This document shows positions 8,084 to 16,706 of a DNA stretch of 64,000 nucleotides, in pieces (within the stretch, counting starts at the first letter, position 1; every line of letters starts with the position of its first letter). The DNA is taken from positions 1 to 64,000 of IMG/VR virus record IMGVR_UViG_3300033142_001588; one strand, given 5' to 3'. The stretch comes from a virus. The translations under genes and the position numbers were made by a program. The notes under the pieces were generated by a model that worked only from the letters and a program-made list of their open reading frames with translations, was not told where the DNA came from and did not search any database.

Positions 8084-9787
8084 ATGATCGAGATTAAGAA
8101 TGGTTATGCATATTTTGAGTGTGGCTGCAAATTTGAAGTTGAGGAAGAAGGGCCGCCAGTCAAGCTAAAGTGGGATTTTGATCTTCCTCTTAATTGCCAA
8201 AGAACTTGGGATTTAATTGGTGAAGGTAATACCAAAGGCGTATTCCAACTAGAAACACGATTCGGCCAACAATACGCTAAAAAGCTCAAACCAGAAAATA
8301 TTGAGCAGCTTGCAGCTCTATCTGCAATCCTAAGACCTGGATGTATCCAATCTATTCGTGACGGTAAGAATATTGCCGAGCATTACATGGATAGAAAAAA
8401 CGGTCTAGAAGAAGTTACAATCTCACATCCTGCTCTAGAACCTATTCTTTCGCCAACCTTTGGTGAAATGATTTACCAGGAGCAGGCAATGAGAATTGCC
8501 CAGGATATTGCTGGCTTTGATCTCCAACAAGCTGATGTACTTCGTAAAGCTATTGGTAAGAAAAAGGCCGACATTATGGCCAAGCTTGAAAATGAGTTTC
8601 TTGAAGGGTGTGAAAAACAAGGAATTCTAAATAAAGAAGAAGCCCAAGAGCTGTGGGATCAGATCGAAAAATCACAACGATATTCTTTTAATAAAAGCCA
8701 CTCAGTATCTTATGCAATGAATGGTTATTTATCTGCTTATGCAAAAGCACATTTTCCAGCATCATTCTTTACTTCATATCTATGGTATGCCAAAGATAAG
8801 CAGAAGAAGTTTGATGAAATCAAATTACTAGTTGCTAATGCTAGAGTCATGGGTATTAATATCTACCCCCCAGATTTTAGATACGCCAATGAACATTTTA
8901 AACGTATCTCGAATTCTGTACCAGGACAACCAACATATAATCCTTATGATGACAAAATTTATTTCGGTCTTTCTAATATTAAAGGAATCGGGAAAAGCGC
9001 TGTCGTAAAAGTTGCTAATGCAATTTATCTTGCAGAAACAGCAATTAATCGCCCTCGCAAAGATTGGTCATGGACCGATTTTCTTGTATATTTTTCGCAA
9101 GATGTAGGTAGCACTGTAGTAGCTGGTATGATTGAAGCAGGAGCTTTAGACTATTTAAAAACAGCAAGAACGCAAATGTTATTTGATTATGAACAATATT
9201 CCAAATTAACAAATAAAGAACATGCGTGGATTAAGCAGAATATAAAAAATGCCAGTTCGCTAAAACAAATATTGGAAGAATCATTAAAACGACATGATAA
9301 CCCTGATAAAAAAGTAAAGGGTCCGTGTGCTAATAAAAACAGAATACAGAAAATGAAAGACATTTTAAGCTTAGTTGTAAATCCGCCTTATGCTTTAAGG
9401 GATGCTCCCGATTGGATTGCTAGGGTAGAAGAAGCCAGACTCGGAATTTCCATTACTGCTTCAATTCTAGATGGTTGCAAAAATGCGGATCAAGCAAATT
9501 GCACTATTTTAGAATTTCAGAAACATAAGGAAAAAACTAGCGGAATTTTTATTGCTTGTCAAATCGACGAAATAAAAACCCATATTACTAGAAACAATGA
9601 ACAGGAAATGGCTTTTGTTACTGTTAGTGACGGCGAATGCTCTATGGACTGCGTAATATTTCCAAATGACTGGGATGAAATTCGCAGTAAAGGAATTTGT
9701 GTTGCGGAAAATACTGTTCTTGTTAGTGGAGATAGATCAAGAAATAGCGATAGTTTGATTGTTAAAAAAATGTGGCAATTGACTTGA
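8084..9787 (+). CDS. dnaE: DNA polymerase III alpha, C-terminal half (fingers, HhH, OB fold)
   Basis: Second half of the split C-family polymerase. After about 30 residues not typical of DnaE (Cys-containing YFECGCKFEV), the DnaE line resumes with LPLNCQRTWDLIGEGNTKGV and FQLETRFGQ. LSAILRPG, YQEQAMRIAQDIAGF, LRKAIGKKK and YSFNKSHSVSYAMNGY are all DnaE finger motifs. Next come FGLSNIKGIGKSAV (helix-hairpin-helix) and a C-terminal OB-like region ending in VSGDRSRNSDSLIVKK. Fragment 1 supplies PHP, palm and all three catalytic Asp; this protein supplies fingers and DNA and clamp contacts. It has its own promoter-like site and ribosome binding site (TAGGAC), so it can be made separately from the first half. 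Confidence 0.9.
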   Translation: MIEIKNGYAYFECGCKFEVEEEGPPVKLKWDFDLPLNCQRTWDLIGEGNTKGVFQLETRFGQQYAKKLKPENIEQLAALSAILRPGCIQSIRDGKNIAEHYMDRKNGLEEVTISHPALEPILSPTFGEMIYQEQAMRIAQDIAGFDLQQADVLRKAIGKKKADIMAKLENEFLEGCEKQGILNKEEAQELWDQIEKSQRYSFNKSHSVSYAMNGYLSAYAKAHFPASFFTSYLWYAKDKQKKFDEIKLLVANARVMGINIYPPDFRYANEHFKRISNSVPGQPTYNPYDDKIYFGLSNIKGIGKSAVVKVANAIYLAETAINRPRKDWSWTDFLVYFSQDVGSTVVAGMIEAGALDYLKTARTQMLFDYEQYSKLTNKEHAWIKQNIKNASSLKQILEESLKRHDNPDKKVKGPCANKNRIQKMKDILSLVVNPPYALRDAPDWIARVEEARLGISITASILDGCKNADQANCTILEFQKHKEKTSGIFIACQIDEIKTHITRNNEQEMAFVTVSDGECSMDCVIFPNDWDEIRSKGICVAENTVLVSGDRSRNSDSLIVKKMWQLT

Positions 9788-9813
9788 CATATTCAGTTTT
9801 TAGAGTATATTAT
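9784..9813 (+). promoter_or_regulatory. Sigma70-like promoter for ssb
   Basis: A perfect -35 TTGACA (9784-9789) is followed by TATATT (spacer 16) or TATTAT (spacer 18). It lies across the stop of the polymerase half and before the ssb leader hairpin. The element TTTAGAGTATATTATG resembles the site at 8017-8031. Confidence 0.7.
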
Positions 9814-9847
9814 GATAAACTACTTCTATCAAAAAAAGTAAGTTTCA

Positions 9848-9905
9848 GACGGTTCTTATCTAAGATGGAAGAGAAGACAAAACCGTCATTTTTTATTTTT
9901 TAATT
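9848..9905 (+). terminator. Hairpin plus T-run in the ssb leader (possible attenuator)
   Basis: GACGGTT (9848-9854) pairs with AACCGTC (9881-9887) around a 26-nt loop and is followed by long T-rich runs up to about 9918. It lies between the ssb promoter and the ssb ribosome binding site. It could end readthrough from the polymerase gene, attenuate ssb, or define a short leader RNA. The stem is only 7 bp, so strength is uncertain. Confidence 0.5.
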
Positions 9906-9932
9906 TTTGTTTTTTATTTTGGAGGAAAAGGT

Positions 9933-10364
9933 ATGAACATTGTAGTTCTAAAAGGCAATCTCACCCGCGATCCTGAAGTTCGGCAAATCAATGCTGGTGG
10001 ACGAGAAACGCAAGTCGCTAATTTTACGATTGCGGTAAATCGTCATTTTAAGCGTGCTGATGGAACTCGCGATAAGGAAACTACTTATGTAGATTGTGAA
10101 GCATGGGATACGGGCGCTAATACTCTAGGGCAATATTTCCATCGCGGAGATCCTATTTTAGTGCAAGGAGCATTGAAGCTCGACACTTGGGAGACTGATG
10201 GACAGAAGCGTTCTAAGTTGAAAGTTAGAGTAAATAACTTTGAGCGACTTTATCGTGCTCCCGAATCTGAAGATTCCGAATCTAATTTTCGTGATCAAAA
10301 ATCAACACAGGCAGCGCCAGTTACGGCGGATTCAGGGGCTGCTGGAGAAGACATCCCATTTTAA
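9933..10364 (+). CDS. ssb: Single-stranded DNA-binding protein
   Basis: OB-fold SSB that coats single-stranded DNA at the phage fork. It starts MNIVVLKGNLTRDPEVR and has the family blocks VANFTIAVNRHFKR, TTYVDCEAWD and GDPILVQGAL, then a disordered acidic tail ending GEDIPF. That tip matches the bacterial SSB tail that recruits partner proteins, so it may engage host SSB-interacting proteins. The 143-residue size is usual. GGAGG at 9921-9925 is a strong ribosome binding site. The stop overlaps the ATG of the next gene by one base. It has its own promoter and leader hairpin, consistent with high expression. Confidence 0.95.
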   Translation: MNIVVLKGNLTRDPEVRQINAGGRETQVANFTIAVNRHFKRADGTRDKETTYVDCEAWDTGANTLGQYFHRGDPILVQGALKLDTWETDGQKRSKLKVRVNNFERLYRAPESEDSESNFRDQKSTQAAPVTADSGAAGEDIPF

Positions 10365-10879
10365 TGGGTGGTGATCTAACTAATGCTGCAACAGAACAAC
10401 TAGACTCCATCATGGAAAATAATATGGGGCTAGTTGTTTTAGTTGCAAAATCTTTTAATCCACAGAATGAAGAACAGTTGGATGAGTTTGTTCAACTGGG
10501 GCGTATTGGTATGTGGAAAGCTATTAAAAAATACGATCCGTCTCGTGCTAAACTTTCTACTTTAATTTGGCTTTATGTGCGGTGGGAAATTTTAAGGCAT
10601 CTTAAAAAAAATAATAAAAAAGAAATACAAATGGACGAAAATTTGTATTTAGAGGATAATCTAATTATAGATTCTTATTTTTGGGAATATTTACCTGAAC
10701 AGTTAACATACAACGAAAAATCTGTTATTAACTTAAGATTGCAGGGGCATACGTTTTTTGAAATAGGAAAAGAACTTGGGTATTCTAGAGGTTGGGCTAA
10801 CAACACATTTAAAACGGCTATAAGCAAGATTAAAAATGGAAATGAAAAAAAGAAAAAAGAGAATACTCATAGTAAATGA
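10364..10879 (+). CDS. RNA polymerase sigma factor-like protein
   Basis: Small sigma70-family protein, probably directing host RNA polymerase to phage promoters. Region 2 is seen as DEFVQLGRIGMWKAIKKYDP and then STLIWLYVRWEILRHLKK, which includes the -10-recognising helix. Region 4 is a helix-turn-helix: LTYNEKSVINLRLQGHTFFE followed by IGKELGYSRGWANNTFKTAI. Regions 1 and 3 are absent, as in phage and ECF-type sigmas; 171 residues is in that range. It overlaps the ssb stop and the next gene. It may serve late genes by analogy with T4 gp55, but its promoter is not shown by the sequence. Confidence 0.75.
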   Translation: MGGDLTNAATEQLDSIMENNMGLVVLVAKSFNPQNEEQLDEFVQLGRIGMWKAIKKYDPSRAKLSTLIWLYVRWEILRHLKKNNKKEIQMDENLYLEDNLIIDSYFWEYLPEQLTYNEKSVINLRLQGHTFFEIGKELGYSRGWANNTFKTAISKIKNGNEKKKKENTHSK

Positions 10880-12593
10880 GGCCCATTTTCTATATACTGG
10901 ATTTGCTAAATATGGAAAAGAAATTCTTAAAAGACTAGCTGCTACTGGAAAATATGAGTTAGCAGAACTAGGTTGTTATGGAGAAATGGCTGACGCAAGA
11001 CTTCCAGTAAATGAATTAAAATGGAAATATTATGGAAATATGCCCGATACCTCCATGATAAAAAAGTCGCAATTAGCAGCGCCTAATAACAGACTAACTA
11101 CAGCAGAACAGAAAAAACTGGAGGAGCAAAAAAAGCAAAAAGATATATATGATACTACAGCAGATGCCCCTTTTGGCAGATGGAGATTTGAACGTGTTTG
11201 TTTAGACTTTAAGCCAGATTTTGTTATTGATGTAAGAGATCCCTGGATGATAAAAGCCGTGGTAAATTCTCAACTGCGTGATTTTTTTCATCTTGTATTA
11301 ATGCCAACTGTTGATTCTGCACCACAAAAACCAGAGTTTATATATGATTTTGAATCAGCTGATGGAATCTTAGTCTATACTGAATATGGAAAAAGAGTTC
11401 TTGAAGAACAGTCTGAAAAAATTAAAGTTTTTTCTTCAGCTCCTCCAGGCGTTGATATTAATCAGTTTAAGCCTTTACAGAAGGACAAATGTAGGGAACA
11501 CTTTGGTCTTGATAAAGAAATGATCATTTTTGGTACTATTATGCGTAACCAAATGAGAAAACTCTATCCAGATCTTTTCGAAGCATTTAAAAAATACCTA
11601 GACCTGTGTTACGAAAACGGTAACGCAGAAATAGCAAAAAGAAGTTATTTACATATTCATTGTGGTTATCCCGACTCAGGTTGGGACATACCACAATTTA
11701 TTAGAGATATGGGTATTAGTAATAATGTGTTGATGACACAGGTTTGTTCAAAATGTAAGAATCCGACAATGGGGCTTTTTAGTAATTTCCCCATATGTAA
11801 GTGCGGATCTATGTGTAGTTTTCCTTCTACAAGCATGGCAACAAGTGATGCTAATCTAGCACGTATTATAAATACGTATGATGCGTATATTCAATATTCT
11901 GTTTGCGAAGGATTTGGAATGCCTCAAGTAGAAGCTGCTGCCTGTGGAATTCCAGTTATGACTCCTAATTATTCTGCTATGGAAGATATTTTAAATTATT
12001 CCAAAGGAATTGAAATACCTATTAAAACAATGTTTTGGGACAACGGGACTCATGCAAAAAGATTGATTCCTGATAATGAAGTTTTCGGAAAAAATCTTTA
12101 TGACTTTGCATTACTTCCACAGTCTGCAAAAAGGCATCTGGGTATATCTTCTAGAATAGCAACTGAAAAACATTGGAATTGGGATAATACAGCTAAAGTA
12201 TGGGAAGATTATATTGATAATGCGGAATTAACTGGCCTTCAAGGAAAATGGGAAGAGACTCCTCCAAAAACTTTTTCAAAAATTCCAGAAACTGTTCCTG
12301 ATAATTTATCCGATTCTGAGTTTTGCAAATGGGTTATTGTAAATATTGCGCAAAAGCCAGAGCTTTTAAATACATATTTTGAAAAAATAATGACTTTACG
12401 AATTATGTATCGACATCGCATCACCGACAGATCTGCCTTTTCAAGGCAAATGTTTATTGATCTATGCACAGCCATACATAGAAACTCTATTGATTGTGAA
12501 TCAGGAAGAGTAAATCCAAATTCATTGTTACAGCAAGATTACATAGATTATGCTAATAAGTTATATGATCATGTACAGAAAGTTAATAATTAA
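10836..12593 (+). CDS. GT-B glycosyltransferase (GT4-like) with zinc-ribbon insert
   Basis: Retaining GT4-like glycosyltransferase, first gene of the glycan cluster. The N-terminal Rossmann fold begins ILIVNEAHFLYTGFAKYGKE. The donor-binding half has FKVF-type substitutes and a clear E-x7-E motif, EGFGMPQVEAAACGIPV. Before that motif, QVCSKCKNPTMG and ICKCGSMC form a Cys-x2-Cys ... Cys-x-Cys knuckle that probably binds zinc; such an insert is not part of the GT4 core. A C-terminal helical region (bases about 12240-12590) is extra. It overlaps the sigma gene by 44 nt; ATG 10842 is an alternative start. The acceptor could be virion protein, modified DNA or host glycan. Confidence 0.78.
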   Translation: MEMKKRKKRILIVNEAHFLYTGFAKYGKEILKRLAATGKYELAELGCYGEMADARLPVNELKWKYYGNMPDTSMIKKSQLAAPNNRLTTAEQKKLEEQKKQKDIYDTTADAPFGRWRFERVCLDFKPDFVIDVRDPWMIKAVVNSQLRDFFHLVLMPTVDSAPQKPEFIYDFESADGILVYTEYGKRVLEEQSEKIKVFSSAPPGVDINQFKPLQKDKCREHFGLDKEMIIFGTIMRNQMRKLYPDLFEAFKKYLDLCYENGNAEIAKRSYLHIHCGYPDSGWDIPQFIRDMGISNNVLMTQVCSKCKNPTMGLFSNFPICKCGSMCSFPSTSMATSDANLARIINTYDAYIQYSVCEGFGMPQVEAAACGIPVMTPNYSAMEDILNYSKGIEIPIKTMFWDNGTHAKRLIPDNEVFGKNLYDFALLPQSAKRHLGISSRIATEKHWNWDNTAKVWEDYIDNAELTGLQGKWEETPPKTFSKIPETVPDNLSDSEFCKWVIVNIAQKPELLNTYFEKIMTLRIMYRHRITDRSAFSRQMFIDLCTAIHRNSIDCESGRVNPNSLLQQDYIDYANKLYDHVQKVNN

Positions 12594-13753
12594 TGAAAAA
12601 TATACTTTTTTGCGGTCCTTATAGACAAAAAGACGGTTGGGGCAATGCTTCTAAGGAATATCTTAGGGCTTTAAAGCTAACTGGTTATAATATAGCTGCT
12701 AGACCATTATATACAAACAGGGATATGTTTTATAATGACGACATCTCTTCTTTTGAAGATTCTAAAGAATTTTCAGGTTTGGAAAATAAAAGCTATGATA
12801 GTTATGATATAATCATTCAACACTGTCTTCCTCATATGACTAAGCATTATGGAGGTGTTAAAAATATATCACTACTTCATTTGGAAAATACAATTAAGCA
12901 CACCGAATTATATTATCCCCTTAGCTTAATGGATGAGATATGGGTATCGACAGAATTTGAAAAAAGAATGCTAGAAGAAAGTGATATTAAACAATCTATA
13001 TCTGTAATTAAGCTGCCTTGTAATATTGAAAAATATGGCCACAAAACAAATATAGAATTTGGAGAACAGTTCAAGGTTTTAGAAAGCACTTATAATTTTT
13101 ATTTTATTGGAGAATCTATTTGGAGAAAAAATCTAGACGATTTAATCAAAGCATTCCATGGAGAATTTAATCCAAGTGAGAATGTTTCTTTAGTTATAAA
13201 AACACATCATTTTGGTAAATCAGAACAACAAACCTTAAGTATAATTAAAGAAAAAATAGCTAATATAAAAAAAGAAATAAAGATGTATTACTACCAGAAT
13301 ATGCCTTATAAAAAAGAATTAATAATACCTGAACACATGCCTCAAAAAAAACTTTACGAACTACATTCAGTTTTGGATTGTCTTGTTGTTCCATCTAGGG
13401 GAGAGGGTTTTTGTATTCCAGCTTTTGACGCTATTATGCACGGATCAAAAGTTATAGCCAATGAGAATGCTGGATCATCACAATTTTTAAATGAACATAA
13501 TTCTAAACCAATTAAAAGCTATAAAACCCCAATGATTTCTCCAGAAGAATATGTACCTCTCCATAATTTTTATAATAATAGAAATTACTGGCACCAAATA
13601 AGCGTCTGTGATTTAAAAGAAAAAATGAGAGAAGCATATGAAGAAAATAAAGATAAGGACGAATCAGAAGAAATAAAAAAACATTCTCGTGAAAATATTT
13701 TACCTCTTTATTCATACGAAAACGTAGCCAAAGAAATGTTGGAAGTATTATGA
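12593..13753 (+). CDS. GT-B glycosyltransferase (GT4-like)
   Basis: Second GT-B glycosyltransferase. It starts ILFCGPYRQKDGWGNASKEY, with the small-residue loop of GT4 enzymes, then IIIQHCLPHM and DEIWVSTEFEKRMLEES. The donor half shows FYFIGESIWRKNLDDLIKAF and VVPSRGEGFCIPAFDAIMHG; here the second Glu of E-x7-E is Asp, which may lower activity or change the donor. Its start shares a base with the upstream stop and its end overlaps the next gene by 4 nt, so it is part of one coupled cluster. Confidence 0.78.
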   Translation: MKNILFCGPYRQKDGWGNASKEYLRALKLTGYNIAARPLYTNRDMFYNDDISSFEDSKEFSGLENKSYDSYDIIIQHCLPHMTKHYGGVKNISLLHLENTIKHTELYYPLSLMDEIWVSTEFEKRMLEESDIKQSISVIKLPCNIEKYGHKTNIEFGEQFKVLESTYNFYFIGESIWRKNLDDLIKAFHGEFNPSENVSLVIKTHHFGKSEQQTLSIIKEKIANIKKEIKMYYYQNMPYKKELIIPEHMPQKKLYELHSVLDCLVVPSRGEGFCIPAFDAIMHGSKVIANENAGSSQFLNEHNSKPIKSYKTPMISPEEYVPLHNFYNNRNYWHQISVCDLKEKMREAYEENKDKDESEEIKKHSRENILPLYSYENVAKEMLEVL

Positions 13754-14805
13754 AAAATTATGTAGATCAGGTGATGCATTCCGCTTTAAGAAAAACTGGC
13801 CAAGAGGTTAATACAATTTATTATCCCTTCGATGGCCTGTTTGAAAATATATTTGGAACAATTCCTGTAATTAACCATTTTGTTAGTTTTTTCAAAAAGT
13901 ACCCTTTTAATATTGCAATTCCTAACAATTATAACGAATTGCCTAATGAAGCATTGGGTCGTACAGAAAATTATGCCACTAGTTTTCCAGATAGAGTTGA
14001 TGTTGATTGCATTATTTGTAATGATATATTAACGGAACAAAATAATACTAACTCCAGTATGATTTCAACTGGTTGGCATGTTCCATTAATTGTAAATGTT
14101 CATGCAGATGTGGATCTTATTAACACGCACATGATTGAAGACAAAATAAATAGCACTTGCATTAAAGATGAAAATGTTTATTCTGTTTTTGGTCATGATG
14201 TAATAAAATCACGTTGGGGATTAGAAAACCATCCCCGTGCTGTAACCATACCTTATGGTATACCGTTTTTAAACAACCAAAATAATTTTGACGAAAGAGA
14301 AAACATTGCGCTGATTTGCGATGTTCTTAATCCTGAAACTGTAGATTTTATAAATAAAGTAAATCAAAAAATCCCAAATCTAAATATTTATACAACGACT
14401 CCACTGTCCATCGAAGTAAATCCAAATAACACTCCTACATTCTGCCCAACGTTTAGAGATTTATTAAAGGTTATGAATAATAATAAAATATGCATTGCGA
14501 TTAATAGCGAAGCATCTCACGCTCCTATTATTCCTATGTTGGCAGCTGCTAATGGATGTGCTATAATAACAAATGACTGCGTTTGGTCTAGCCTTATTTT
14601 TAATCATAATCATGATGCATTATTGTTTAAAAGCCTAGACCAATTACAAGAACAGGTTTTTGGCCTAATGTTTAATTCAGAATTAATTAATTTTTTATCT
14701 GATAATGCAAAACAAAATATGAGGTCGAATTATAATATGGTAGATTTCCAACAAAAATGGATTACCTTTATAAGTAACGTTATTAACAAGGTGTATATTC
14801 GATGA
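13750..14805 (+). CDS. GT-B-like glycosyltransferase, divergent
   Basis: Divergent member of the same GT-B group. It lacks the first strand of the fold and begins with a helix (VDQVMHSALRKTGQEV). Related segments are CIICNDILTEQNN, PLIVNVHADVDL, VYSVFGHDVIKSRWG and AVTIPYGIPFL. In the donor half the E-x7-E site is replaced by INSEASHAPIIPMLAAANGC, with only the first Glu left. It is probably an inactive or partner subunit, or a very diverged enzyme. Overlaps of 4 nt at both ends place it in the cluster operon. Confidence 0.6.
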   Translation: MKNYVDQVMHSALRKTGQEVNTIYYPFDGLFENIFGTIPVINHFVSFFKKYPFNIAIPNNYNELPNEALGRTENYATSFPDRVDVDCIICNDILTEQNNTNSSMISTGWHVPLIVNVHADVDLINTHMIEDKINSTCIKDENVYSVFGHDVIKSRWGLENHPRAVTIPYGIPFLNNQNNFDERENIALICDVLNPETVDFINKVNQKIPNLNIYTTTPLSIEVNPNNTPTFCPTFRDLLKVMNNNKICIAINSEASHAPIIPMLAAANGCAIITNDCVWSSLIFNHNHDALLFKSLDQLQEQVFGLMFNSELINFLSDNAKQNMRSNYNMVDFQQKWITFISNVINKVYIR

Positions 14806-15230
14806 AAATTTGCGTACAACATCCAAATTCACAAATTAAACCCCAGTCAAATGAAGTTCCAGTTAAATTAAATGAACTTTCTGATATACAAAACTCTAGC
14901 TGTGTTTCTGTTTATTTGTCAGACTGCTTGGATTTTATACCCTTGAATGAGAGAACAAGTCTAATAGATATCGCAATCTTAAAATTAAGACAGGGCGGAG
15001 ATCTAATAATAGATGGAGCAGATATATTTGCAATTAGCCATGCGTTACAATCTGGCATTCGAAGCATAGAAACATTGAACAATGTTTTATTTAATGGTAA
15101 ACTTTCAGCCGACAGTGTGATTAGTGTTGTTAATTATATTGAAAAAAATGATAATATGACAGTAATTAGTTATAAAGTAGATAGTTTACATTACACAATA
15201 AAGGCGAGAAGAAAAAATGCAAACCGATAA
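14802..15230 (+). CDS. Methyltransferase-like protein lacking SAM motif I
   Basis: Short (142 residues) protein that looks like the C-terminal half of a class I SAM-dependent methyltransferase. It shows VYLSDCLDFIPLNERTSLID then LKLRQGGDLIIDGADIFA, resembling the E/D-hLPp and vLkpGG segments after the SAM site. The N-terminal glycine-rich SAM-binding loop is missing, so catalysis is doubtful. Such proteins accompany phage glycosyltransferases. It overlaps both neighbours (4 and 14 nt). Confidence 0.5.
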   Translation: MKICVQHPNSQIKPQSNEVPVKLNELSDIQNSSCVSVYLSDCLDFIPLNERTSLIDIAILKLRQGGDLIIDGADIFAISHALQSGIRSIETLNNVLFNGKLSADSVISVVNYIEKNDNMTVISYKVDSLHYTIKARRKNANR

Positions 15231-16098
15231 TAATACATCGTGTAAAGATTGCATATTTGCAGAATACGAGGGAATTACCCAAGTTAGCTGTAAAAAGAAT
15301 ATGTTAGACAAATATACACAAGTTATAGAAGCATATGACGAAGATAAAGAATTTTTTGTAATTTTTAATAGAAAGTGCCCAAACTATAGACCACAAAAAT
15401 GGCTAACTTATTTAAAGTCTAAATTAGAAGATAACGAAGATCATAAAGATGATGATATAAATTCTGTCGTAGAAAGAATGATGGATTTTGAAAATTCTCT
15501 AATTTTTCATGTTATGGTTTTTGTTGAAGATGGTTCCTTAGAAGGTATTACTAAAACTTTACAATCTTTAAAAAATCAAATAAGACCACCTTCTTATGTT
15601 ACTTTCTTTTGCGATCAAAGCAAAATGCATTTTAATATATACTCATTAATAAAACAATTAGAAGATGACACAATACCATTTAAATGGAAGACGATGGACT
15701 TGTTATTTTCTAGAAAAGATCATTTAATGGTCAATCTAGCTACGAAGAATTTTGATGCACAGTATTATTCAGTTTGTAAAGCTGGTTATGAATACGAACA
15801 GGATTTTTTCAACAATATTAATAAAGCAGTAATAGATCATGCTATTCAATTTGCTATGATAGAACCAGAAGAAAAAGAAGAAAATTTGCCATATCAAAAC
15901 GGATCAGTTGTTCCATATTCCGTACACGAGTTTTGGCTTTATGAAAACGAATCAAATCTAAAGAACGAGCCAGACAATATCACCCCAATACCTGAAAAAT
16001 TAAGAGAATTCCAATGTCAGAACAAGGATCAAAAAGTATTATACAGCATAAAAGAGATACAGGATATTTTGAGCACTTGCCAGAAAGACGTGATGTAG
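15217..16098 (+). CDS. GT-A (GT2-like) glycosyltransferase with N-terminal Cys domain
   Basis: GT2-like protein. The N-terminus carries a small four-Cys domain: CKDCIFAEYEGITQVSCKKN ... AYDEDKEFFVIFNRKCPNYR, known from other phage glycosyltransferases and probably metal-binding. The GT-A region begins FHVMVFVEDGSLEGITKTLQ, followed by SYVTFFCDQSK. Where a metal-binding DxD would be expected the sequence reads AQYYSVCKAGYEY, so the canonical site is altered. Late segments (NGSVVPYSVHEFW) fit phage GT2 proteins. It overlaps the next frame by 85 nt. Confidence 0.6.
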   Translation: MQTDNNTSCKDCIFAEYEGITQVSCKKNMLDKYTQVIEAYDEDKEFFVIFNRKCPNYRPQKWLTYLKSKLEDNEDHKDDDINSVVERMMDFENSLIFHVMVFVEDGSLEGITKTLQSLKNQIRPPSYVTFFCDQSKMHFNIYSLIKQLEDDTIPFKWKTMDLLFSRKDHLMVNLATKNFDAQYYSVCKAGYEYEQDFFNNINKAVIDHAIQFAMIEPEEKEENLPYQNGSVVPYSVHEFWLYENESNLKNEPDNITPIPEKLREFQCQNKDQKVLYSIKEIQDILSTCQKDVM

Positions 16099-16706
16099 AA
16101 ATTTTAGCCAGAAAAAATTTGTCGAAAACCATATCGCTTGAAGATGGTCCTAGTTTACTAACATTAGTACTGGGAGAAAAAAGAGAAATTCCTACAAATT
16201 ATCCTAATATGGATATTGTTTTTCAATCAGAATATGAGAATCTCGACAACCCCTCAGATTTTTTAAACAATTTTTTGTATGAAACACTTTATGAGGCTGT
16301 TTTATTCATCGGAAAAGGCCAAACTGCAACAGATGAAAATTCTATAAAAAGAATGGTTAAGGGCTTATTTGAAATAAAAAACAGTGTTTTCACATTTAGT
16401 GACACATTAGCTGTAAACGATAACCAAGAAACCCTGTATGTTCAACGTAATTCTATATTAGATAATTTAAGTAACCAAGTTGTAAACACTCCTTTTATAT
16501 GTAAAATGGAATGTATGCCAAAATTTAATCGTGAGATTCAAGACCTTGTTTTATATTACGGATTTAACGAATTGAAAAAAACTCATAAAGAATGCGGAAC
16601 ACACATCGCCGAATCCTTATTTAAAAACAATTGGAAAAATGATCATATTACTGCGTCTTCCATGAAGGATCATGAAATTATAAAAGCGGAAAGCAATGGC
16701 TCGTAA
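16014..16706 (+). CDS. Glycan-cluster protein, possibly GT-A-like
   Basis: Not firmly recognised. Segments LNNFLYETLYEAVLFIGKGQ and IKRMVKGLFEIKNSVFTFSD, with LYVQRNSILDNL, weakly resemble the middle of phage GT2-like proteins such as its upstream neighbour. No DxD is evident. It begins 85 nt inside the upstream gene in another frame; internal starts are possible, but the frame is open throughout and its end overlaps the nucleotidyltransferase by 11 nt. It most likely acts with the other cluster proteins. Confidence 0.5.
   Translation: MSEQGSKSIIQHKRDTGYFEHLPERRDVEILARKNLSKTISLEDGPSLLTLVLGEKREIPTNYPNMDIVFQSEYENLDNPSDFLNNFLYETLYEAVLFIGKGQTATDENSIKRMVKGLFEIKNSVFTFSDTLAVNDNQETLYVQRNSILDNLSNQVVNTPFICKMECMPKFNREIQDLVLYYGFNELKKTHKECGTHIAESLFKNNWKNDHITASSMKDHEIIKAESNGS

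Noticed and set aside
6560-8190. A split intein joining the two polymerase halves
   Set aside because: The first half ends within about 20 residues after DnaE homology stops, too short for an N-intein, and the second half lacks the C-terminal HN-(C/S/T) intein junction. The known DnaE split site (FNKSHS) is intact.
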